Of a DNA stretch of 64,000 bases, positions 57,787 through 64,000 are shown piece by piece; within the stretch, counting starts at the first letter, position 1, and each line of letters begins with the position of its first letter. Where the stretch lies: NCBI RefSeq assembly GCF_029846115.1, contig NZ_JARVZZ010000001.1, forward strand, positions 248,001-312,000. The letters are read 5' to 3'. A program made the translations under genes and the position numbers. The DNA is from Serratia marcescens. Lineage in GTDB: Bacteria > Pseudomonadota > Gammaproteobacteria > Enterobacterales > Enterobacteriaceae. A model generated the notes under the pieces. The model ran no database searches. It saw nothing but the letters and a program-made list of their open reading frames with translations, and was not told where the DNA came from.

Positions 57787-57816
57787 AGGGCCCGGCATGC
57801 CGGGCCCTGTCGTTTT
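57787..57816 (+). terminator. yqjF terminator or attenuator before yqjG
   Basis: AGGGCCCGGCATGCCGGGCCCT is an uninterrupted palindrome followed by GTCGTTTTTT. Confidence 0.85.
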
Positions 57817-57842
57817 TTAACTCGGACACCAAGGAGATTCCC

Positions 57843-58829
57843 ATGGGACAACTCGTCGATGGCGTTTGGCAAGACATCTGGTATGACACGAAATCTACCG
57901 GCGGCCGTTTCAAACGTTCAACCGCTCAGTTTCGCAATTGGGTGACCGCCGACGGTCAGCCGGGCGAACACGGCACGGGCGGCTTTCAGGCAGAAGCGGG
58001 CCGTTATCACCTGTATGTTTCTCTCGCCTGCCCCTGGGCGCACCGCACGCTGCTGATGCGCAAACTGAAAGGGCTGGAGCAGATCATTCCGGTCTCGGTG
58101 GTGCACCCGCTGATGCTGGAAAACGGCTGGACCTTCGGCCAGGATTTTCCTGAAACCACCGGCGATCCGCTGTATCACGCCGACTTCCTGTACCAGATCT
58201 ACCTGCGTGCCGATCCGCACTACAGCGGGCGCGTGACCGTACCGGTACTGTGGGACAAACAGCGGCAAACCATCGTCAGCAACGAATCCGCCGACATCAT
58301 CCGCATGTTCAACAGCGCGTTTGACGGCGTGGGCGCCCGCGCGGGCGATTACTACCCGGCCGAGCTGCGCGGCAAAATCGATGAGCTGAACGGCTGGATT
58401 TACGATCAAGTGAACAACGGCGTGTACAAGGCCGGTTTCGCCACCAGCCAGGAAGCGTATGACGACGCGGTCAACGGGGTCTTCAACGCGCTGGAACGCC
58501 TGGAGCAGATCCTGGGGCAACACCGCTACCTGACCGGCGATCGGCTGACCGAAGCCGACCTGCGTCTGTGGACCACGCTGGTGCGCTTCGATCCGGTGTA
58601 CGTCACCCACTTCAAGTGCGATAAGCACCGCATCAGCGACTACCTGAACCTGTACGGTTTCCTGCGTGACATCTACCAGATGCCGGGCATCACCGAAACG
58701 GTCAGCCTGCCGCACATTCGCAACCACTACTACCGCAGCCACGCCACCATCAACCCGCACGGCATCATTTCCATCGGGCCGGCGCAGGATCTGGACGAGC
58801 CGCACGGCCGCGACCAGCGCTTCGGCTAA
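57843..58829 (+). CDS. yqjG: YqjG, glutathionyl-hydroquinone reductase
   Basis: YqjG is a Xi-class glutathione transferase that reduces glutathionyl-hydroquinones to hydroquinones. The 328-residue protein has the catalytic cysteine Cys63 in SLACPWAHRTLLMRKLKG, the position known in E. coli. VSNESADIIRMFN (near 152) binds glutathione, and the C-terminal domain has RYLTGDRLTEADLRLWTTLVRFDPVYVTHFKC. AAGGAG precedes the ATG. It lies next to yqjF as in E. coli, suggesting joint use in quinone or aromatic stress. Confidence 0.96.
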   Translation: MGQLVDGVWQDIWYDTKSTGGRFKRSTAQFRNWVTADGQPGEHGTGGFQAEAGRYHLYVSLACPWAHRTLLMRKLKGLEQIIPVSVVHPLMLENGWTFGQDFPETTGDPLYHADFLYQIYLRADPHYSGRVTVPVLWDKQRQTIVSNESADIIRMFNSAFDGVGARAGDYYPAELRGKIDELNGWIYDQVNNGVYKAGFATSQEAYDDAVNGVFNALERLEQILGQHRYLTGDRLTEADLRLWTTLVRFDPVYVTHFKCDKHRISDYLNLYGFLRDIYQMPGITETVSLPHIRNHYYRSHATINPHGIISIGPAQDLDEPHGRDQRFG

Positions 58830-58832
58830 GGC

Positions 58833-58866
58833 AAAAAAAATCCCCTTGCCGCCCGGCAAGGGGATG
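58833..58866. terminator. Terminator between yqjG and yhaJ
   Basis: ATCCCCTTGCCG and CGGCAAGGGGAT form a 12-bp stem around CC. The A tract at its left gives a T tract on the minus strand, so it mainly serves yhaJ. Confidence 0.85.
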
Positions 58867-58880
58867 TCATCCAAGCGATG

Positions 58881-59777
58881 TTAGCGCTGCGCGAACAGGC
58901 GCGGAATTTCGCGCAGGAACCAGGCTTTCGCCTCCCCCATGCTGTCGCGTCGCCAGGCCATGATGATATCGGCTTCGCGGCTGTATTCCGGCCCCACCAC
59001 GCGCAGCCGCCCGGCTTCGATATCTTTCTCCACCATCGGATACGGCATGGTCGCCACCCCCAACCCGGCCAGCAGCGCCAGACGCTTGTCTTCGATGGTG
59101 CTCACCGTCAGACGCTGCTGCTTATCCAGCAGCTGCACGGTCAACACCGGACGCTCGCGGGCGGTATCCGCCACCGCGATGCCACGGTATTTCACGCGGG
59201 TCACCTCGGACAGCGGCTCCGGCTCCTGGTGGATAGGATGATCCGGCGCGGCGACGTAAACGCTCATCACCTTGTACAGTTTGCGGGTGTTGATCTCCGA
59301 CGACGCGCGAAAATGCATGTCCGGCGCGATCACGATGTCGGCGCGCCCCTGCTCCAGCCGCTCCCAGGCGCCCGCCAGCACCTCGGTGAAAATCGACACC
59401 TGGGTGTTGGCCTTCAGCGCCAACTTGTCCACCAGCGGGAACAGCAGGCTCGGCGGCGACAGCGCTTCGCTGACGATGGTCAGGTGAGTTTCCCAACCGC
59501 GCGCCAGCGCCTCGGCGTCGGTGGTCAGCTTGTCGGCCGCTTCCAGCAGCACCCGCCCGCGTTCCAGCAACATGCGCCCCACATTGGTGAACTTGGTGCG
59601 GTGGCCCGAACGGTCGAACAGCACCACGTCCAATTCTTCTTCCAATTTTTGCATGGTGTAGCTGAGCGCCGACGGCACCCGGCCCAGTTCGTCGGCGGCC
59701 GCGGCGAAGCTGCCGCGCCGGTCGATCGCGTCCATCACTCTCAGCGCCTCAAGCGTGAGCGCCCGATCTCTGGCCAT
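58881..59777 (-). CDS. yhaJ: YhaJ, LysR-type transcriptional regulator
   Basis: The 298-residue protein has the LysR winged helix-turn-helix (about 5-65: LTLEALRVMDAIDRRGSFAAAADELGRVPSALSYTMQKLEEEL) and a substrate-binding domain (about 90-295). The sequence is nearly identical to what I recall of E. coli YhaJ through RPVLTVQLLDKQ and EAKAWFLREIPRLF. ATG 59777 gives MARDRAL and the E. coli length; 59780 is one codon longer. In E. coli YhaJ activates yqjF and influences virulence and acid-related genes. It is divergent from yhaK and next to yqjFG. Confidence 0.95.
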   Translation of the reverse strand: MARDRALTLEALRVMDAIDRRGSFAAAADELGRVPSALSYTMQKLEEELDVVLFDRSGHRTKFTNVGRMLLERGRVLLEAADKLTTDAEALARGWETHLTIVSEALSPPSLLFPLVDKLALKANTQVSIFTEVLAGAWERLEQGRADIVIAPDMHFRASSEINTRKLYKVMSVYVAAPDHPIHQEPEPLSEVTRVKYRGIAVADTARERPVLTVQLLDKQQRLTVSTIEDKRLALLAGLGVATMPYPMVEKDIEAGRLRVVGPEYSREADIIMAWRRDSMGEAKAWFLREIPRLFAQR

Positions 59778-59884
59778 CACATCCCTCTGTCAGGAAATTT
59801 GAATATGCCGACCAGATTAACTGGCTAACAATCCGACGTCCAGATGCTTACCATTTGGATAATGAATTTAGAGAGCCGATTGCC

Positions 59885-60586
59885 ATGATTACATGCAGAA
59901 CAGCACAACAATGCGGGCAAGCTGACTTTGGTTGGCTGCAGGCTCGCTACACCTTTTCCTTTGGTCACTACTTCGATCCCAAACTGATGGGCTACGCGTC
60001 GCTGCGGGTGCTGAATCAGGAGGTGCTGGCGCCGGGCGCGTCGTTCCAGCCGCGCACCTATCCCAGCGTGGATATCCTGAACCTGATCCTGCAGGGCGAG
60101 GCGGAATACCGCGACAGCGACGGCAACGCCGCGCGCGCCAAAGCCGGCGAAGCGCTGCTGCTGGCCACCCAGCCGGGCCTGAGCTACAGCGAACAAAACG
60201 TCAGCAGCGATACGCCGCTGACCCGCCTGCAGCTGTGGCTGGACGCCTGCCCGGAACGTAACAACGAGCGGGTGCAGCGCCTGACGCTGCCGGCGGCAGG
60301 TAACCTGCTGCTGGCCTCGCCGGACGGCGCGCAGGGCAGCCTGCAGCTGCGCCAGCAGGTTTGGATCCACCATCTCGATCTGCAGCCGGGCGAAGAACAA
60401 ACGCTGACGATTAACGGGCCACGCGCCTATTTGCAGTCGATTCACGGCACCATCGCCGCCACCGGCGAGCGCCACGAAGCGCAGCGCCTGACCTGCGGCG
60501 ACGGCGCCTTCGTGCGCGAGGAGAATCGCCTGACGATCCGCGCCGAGACGCCGCTGCGCGCACTGCTGATTGACCTGCCGGTGTAA
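59885..60586 (+). CDS. yhaK: YhaK, pirin-like bicupin protein
   Basis: The 233-residue protein is a pirin family bicupin matching E. coli YhaK in length and sequence: FSFGHYFDPKLMGYASLRVLN (near 22), YPSVDILNLILQGEAEYRDSDGN (near 59), and a second cupin from about 130. Pirins usually hold a metal through three His and one Glu; here the N-terminal motif has HYFDP but lacks the usual HPH, as in YhaK. E. coli YhaK is a cytoplasmic marker of nitrosative stress. The start at 59885 is the family one; an upstream ATG at 59855 adds ten residues. Confidence 0.93.
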   Translation: MITCRTAQQCGQADFGWLQARYTFSFGHYFDPKLMGYASLRVLNQEVLAPGASFQPRTYPSVDILNLILQGEAEYRDSDGNAARAKAGEALLLATQPGLSYSEQNVSSDTPLTRLQLWLDACPERNNERVQRLTLPAAGNLLLASPDGAQGSLQLRQQVWIHHLDLQPGEEQTLTINGPRAYLQSIHGTIAATGERHEAQRLTCGDGAFVREENRLTIRAETPLRALLIDLPV

Positions 60587-60601
60587 ACCGGCCGGAAAAC
60601 G

Positions 60602-60637
60602 AAAAACCCCGCGCAACTGACATTGCGCGGGGTTTTC
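60602..60637. terminator. Terminator shared by yhaK and rnpB
   Basis: AAAACCCCGCGCAA and TTGCGCGGGGTTTT form a long stem with a 7-base loop, between convergent transcripts. Confidence 0.92.
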
Positions 60638-60644
60638 TTTTGTC

Positions 60645-61022
<378 letters not shown>

Positions 61023-61028
61023 GCGCGG

Positions 61029-61057
61029 ATAGTAGCGTCGCGGCAGCGGCAGGTCAA
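61029..61057 (-). promoter_or_regulatory. rnpB promoter
   Basis: On the minus strand TTGACC (61052-61057) and TACTAT (61029-61034) are separated by 17 bp, with a GC-rich discriminator before the RNA start, typical of stringently controlled stable RNA. The -35 lies 6 bp beyond the rsmI stop codon. Confidence 0.88.
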
Positions 61058-61062
61058 CCGCT

Positions 61063-61926
61063 TTACGGCTGTTGTTGCTCCAGCGCGTGCTTATACAGCG
61101 CATTTTTCTTCACGCCGTGGATTTCCGCCGCCAGCGCTGCCGCCTTTTTCAGCGGCAGCTCTTTTTGCAGCAGCGCCAGCGTGCGCAGCGCCTCGAGCGG
61201 CAGCGCATCCTCCTGCGCCTTGTGGCCTTCGACGATCAGCACCATCTCGCCACGGCGGCGCACTTCATCTTCCTGCACCCACGCCAGTAGTTCGCCCACC
61301 GGCGCGCCGTGGATAGATTCCCAGGTTTTGGTCAGCTCGCGCGCCAACACCACATAGCGCTGCGGGCCCCAGACGGTGACCATGTCTTGCAGGCTTTCCA
61401 GCAGGCGGTGAGTGGATTCGTAGAAAATCAGCGTGCGCGGTTCCTCCGCCAGCGCCATCAGCGTATCCTTGCGCCCCTTGGTTTTCGCCGGCAGGAAGCC
61501 TTCGTAGCAGAAGCGGTCGGAAGCAACGCCCGCGGCGCACAGCGCGGTAGTGGCGGCGCAGGCGCCCGGCAGTGGCACCACGCGAATGCCGGCCTCGCGG
61601 CAGCGGCGCACCAGGTGATAACCGGGATCGTTGATCAGCGGCGTGCCGGCGTCGGACACCAGCGCGATGCTCTGGCCTTCCTGCAGTTTCGCCAGCAGCT
61701 GATCGGCTTTTTGCTGTTCGTTGTGATCGTGCAGCGCGAACAGACGCGCCTTGATCGCGAAGTGTTGCAACAGCAATCCGGTATGGCGCGTGTCTTCCGC
61801 CGCGATCAGATCAACGCTTTTCAGTACCTCTAACGCGCGGTGGGTGATATCGCCCAGATTGCCGATGGGAGTGGGCACCACATACAGCGTTGATGCAGAA
61901 ATGACTGATTGTTGGTGTTGATTCAT
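61063..61926 (-). CDS. rsmI: RsmI, 16S rRNA 2'-O-methyltransferase (C1402)
   Basis: RsmI methylates the ribose of C1402 in 16S rRNA; with RsmH it tunes start-codon choice. The 287-residue tetrapyrrole-methylase-fold protein shows [23 protein letters not shown] (near 14), [11 protein letters not shown] (near 39), [20 protein letters not shown] (near 84), and [13 protein letters not shown] (near 142). It is divergent from lpoA, with 62 bp between the starts, and its stop adjoins the rnpB promoter. Confidence 0.96.
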   Translation of the reverse strand: MNQHQQSVISASTLYVVPTPIGNLGDITHRALEVLKSVDLIAAEDTRHTGLLLQHFAIKARLFALHDHNEQQKADQLLAKLQEGQSIALVSDAGTPLINDPGYHLVRRCREAGIRVVPLPGACAATTALCAAGVASDRFCYEGFLPAKTKGRKDTLMALAEEPRTLIFYESTHRLLESLQDMVTVWGPQRYVVLARELTKTWESIHGAPVGELLAWVQEDEVRRRGEMVLIVEGHKAQEDALPLEALRTLALLQKELPLKKAAALAAEIHGVKKNALYKHALEQQQP

Positions 61927-61988
61927 TGTTTCATCCGGGTTGCCGATTTAATATTGAGCATCTTGAAAAAAACATCACTGGATACAGT

Positions 61989-64000
61989 ATGCTTTCCTCA
62001 ACATTCGTTCGTACCAAAGCAGGGCGTTCCAAGCCTGTCCGACTTACTGCAGTCATCGCGGCCGCCCTTTTCCTGGCAGGCTGTCCAAGTCGGGCCCCGC
62101 AAACGCCGCCCGCCAATATACAGGACGAAGCGAGCGCCAGCTCCGATTACTACCTGCAGCAGTTGCAGCAAAGCAGCGATGATAACAAGGCTGACTGGCA
62201 ATTACTTGCTATTCGCGCCTTGCTGCGTGAAGGAAAACTGCCGCAGGCCGGCGACCAGTTGAACCAGTTGCCGAAAAATCTCAGTGGCGCACAGCAGACT
62301 GAACGCCAGTTGCTGACTGCCGAACTGCAGATCGCCAACAAGAGCTACGTCAGCGCCCGCAGCACGCTGGGCCACCTGGACAGCGGTTCGCTGTCGCCGA
62401 ATCAGAAGGTGCGCTACTACCAGGCGCAAATCGCCGCCAATCAGGGCAAAGCATCGCTGCCATTGATCCGCGCCTATATCGCTCAGGAGCCGTTGCTGAC
62501 CGGCAAACCGCACCAGGACAACCTGGATCAGACCTGGCAGGCGCTGCTGCAGCTGACGCCGCAGGAGATGAACAGCCTGGTGATCAACGCCGACGAGAAC
62601 GTGCTGCAAGGCTGGCTGGATCTGCTGCGCGTCTATCAGGACAATAAGCAGGATCCCGATCTGCTGAAGGCCGGTATCAAAGACTGGCAGAACCGTTATC
62701 CGAAGAACCCGGCGGCCAAAACGCTGCCGGCTCGCCTGAACCAGGTGCTGAACTTCACCCAAGCCTCCACCTCGAAAATCGCCCTGCTGCTGCCGTTGAA
62801 CGGCCAGGCGAAAGTATTCGCCGACGCCATCCAGCAAGGCTTCGAAGCGGCGAAAAACGGCGGTTCCATGCCGGCGCCGCAGCCTCAAGCCGCACCACCG
62901 GCCAGCGCGCCGGCCCAAACGGCGCCGGCCGATCAGGCCGCCACGGGCGACATCAACGCCAACGGCGCGGTCAGCCCTTCGGCGCAAGAGAGCCAGCCTG
63001 CCGTGACCGCCGCGCAACCCACTGCGCCGTCCAGCGCGCCGATAACGCCGCTGCAGGCCGCCAACGCGCAGGTCAAAGTGTACGACACCACCAGCCAACC
63101 GCTGGCCGCCTTGCTGAGCCAGGCGCAGCAGGATGGCGCCACCCTGGTGGTCGGCCCGCTGCTGAAAGAGAACGTCGATCAGTTGTCCGCCAGCACCACC
63201 ACGCTGAACGTACTGGCGCTCAACCAGCCGGAAACGCCGAAGGACAACCTGAACATCTGTTACTTCGCCCTGTCGCCGGAAGATGAAGCGCGCGACGCCG
63301 CCCGCCACATCTGGGAACAGCAGAAGCGTCAACCGCTGTTGCTGGTCCCGCGCGGCGCCTTCGGCGATCGCGTCGCCAAGGCCTTTAACCAGGAATGGCA
63401 GAAGCAAGGCGGGCAAACCGTACTGCGTCAGGACATCGGCTCCGCCGGCGAGCTGCGCCAAATGGTCAACAGCGGCGGCATCCGCATGACCGGTACGCCG
63501 ATGTCGAGCGCCCCGGCGCCGCAGAGCGTCACCATCGCCGGGCTAACCATTCCGGCGCCGCCGAGCGACGTGCCCGCCGCGACCGGCGGCAGCGTCGACG
63601 CGGTGTATATCGTTGCTACCCAGTCCCAGCTGACGCTGATTAAACCGATGATCGACATGGCCACCAGTTCGCGCGGCAAGCCGGCGATGTACGCCAGCTC
63701 GCGCAGCTACCAGGCCGGCGCCGGCCCGGACTTCCGTCTGGAAATGGAAGGCCTGCAGTTCAGCGATATCCCGCTGCTGGCCGGCTCAAACCCTCAGCTG
63801 TTGCAGCAGGCCAGCGCGCGCTTCCGTAACGACTACTCGCTGGTGCGCCTGTATGCGATGGGAATGGATGCCTGGACATTGGCCAACCACTTTGCTGAAA
63901 TGCGCCAGCTGCCGGGCTTCCAGGTTTCCGGCACCACCGGTACGCTGAGCGCGTCGCCGAACTGCGTGATCAACCGTAAGCTGCCTTGGCTGCAATACCG
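61989..64000 (+). CDS. lpoA: LpoA, outer-membrane lipoprotein activator of PBP1a (3' end outside the window)
   Basis: LpoA spans the periplasm from the outer membrane and activates the peptidoglycan synthase PBP1a. The frame is open from ATG 61989 to the right edge (670 codons). Residues 19-32 form a lipoprotein signal with lipobox LAGC (Cys32). A helical TPR-like N-terminal domain (about 45-285) is followed by a Pro/Ala/Gln-rich linker (about 294-357) and a periplasmic-binding-protein-like C-domain ([49 protein letters not shown] segments). A second Pro/Ala insertion ([20 protein letters not shown]) is near 505. The last bases encode [13 protein letters not shown], which lies within about 10-15 residues of the family C-terminus. 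Confidence 0.95.
   Translation, partial: MLSSTFVRTKAGRSKPVRLTAVIAAALFLAGCPSRAPQTPPANIQDEASASSDYYLQQLQQSSDDNKADWQLLAIRALLREGKLPQAGDQLNQLPKNLSGAQQTERQLLTAELQIANKSYVSARSTLGHLDSGSLSPNQKVRYYQAQIAANQGKASLPLIRAYIAQEPLLTGKPHQDNLDQTWQALLQLTPQEMNSLVINADENVLQGWLDLLRVYQDNKQDPDLLKAGIKDWQNRYPKNPAAKTLPARLNQVLNFTQASTSKIALLLPLNGQAKVFADAIQQGFEAAKNGGSMPAPQPQAAPPASAPAQTAPADQAATGDINANGAVSPSAQESQPAVTAAQPTAPSSAPITPLQAANAQVKVYDTTSQPLAALLSQAQQDGATLVVGPLLKENVDQLSASTTTLNVLALNQPETPKDNLNICYFALSPEDEARDAARHIWEQQKRQPLLLVPRGAFGDRVAKAFNQEWQKQGGQTVLRQDIGSAGELRQMVNSGGIRMTGTPMSSAPAPQSVTIAGLTIPAPPSDVPAATGGSVDAVYIVATQSQLTLIKPMIDMATSSRGKPAMYASSRSYQAGAGPDFRLEMEGLQFSDIPLLAGSNPQLLQQASARFRNDYSLVRLYAMGMDAWTLANHFAEMRQLPGFQVSGTTGTLSASPNCVINRKLPWLQY

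Overview
The window is enterobacterial chromosome, GC-rich, gene-dense and with little mobile DNA. It is almost certainly Serratia marcescens or a very close relative. The strongest species marker is the 146-residue aminoglycoside acetyltransferase at 29943-30383, which I recognise as the chromosomal aac(6')-Ic of S. marcescens. The backbone follows the E. coli order ygiBCD-ribB-ubiK-hldE-glnE-ygiF-ygiM-cca-uppP-folB-plsY-tsaD-rpsU-dnaG-rpoD-mug-ileX, then fadH-rlmG-ygjP-ygjR-alx-sstT-uxaAC-exuT-exuR-yqjA-mzrA-yqjCDEK-yqjFG-yhaJ-yhaK-rnpB-rsmI-lpoA. All database-style identifications are from memory of these families; no search was run.

Region 1 (1-6192) is a glycerol/dihydroxyacetone block. 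A 5'-truncated dhaR faces a dhaD-dhaK-dhaL-dhaM operon, which encodes glycerol dehydrogenase plus the three-subunit PTS-dependent dihydroxyacetone kinase. Two 17-bp palindromes 32 bp apart lie upstream of dhaD and are the likely DhaR operators. Region 2 (6193-23284) is housekeeping: ygiBCD, an alkaline phosphatase where E. coli has zupT, ribB under an FMN riboswitch, ubiK, hldE-glnE-ygiF, ygiM, cca, uppP, folB, plsY and tsaD. Region 3 (23285-28948) is the macromolecular synthesis operon rpsU-dnaG-rpoD, followed by mug, an NTF2-like secreted protein and the tRNA-Ile2 gene.

Region 4 (28949-39684) is the most strain- or genus-specific part. Just downstream of the tRNA is a small AT-richer cluster of three short genes. 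Two of them are tandem paralogues encoding tiny two-helix membrane proteins with a shared FWFDE motif. I regard this as the best candidate for something undescribed. Then come aac(6')-Ic, an HPP membrane protein, a YfcF-type glutathione transferase, a gabT-gabD-permease operon opposite a MocR/GabR-type regulator with two exact 11-bp direct repeats between them, an ABC-F ATPase, and a full-length ERIC element against fadH.

Region 5 (39685-64000) returns to the backbone. It contains fatty-acid, rRNA-modification and transport genes and a manganese (yybP-ykoY) riboswitch with an intrinsic terminator before alx. The hexuronate regulon follows (uxaC-uxaA, exuT, exuR, with candidate ExuR operators), then the yqj envelope/stress genes, yqjF-yqjG next to their likely regulator yhaJ, the RNase P RNA on the minus strand, rsmI, and lpoA, which runs off the right edge.
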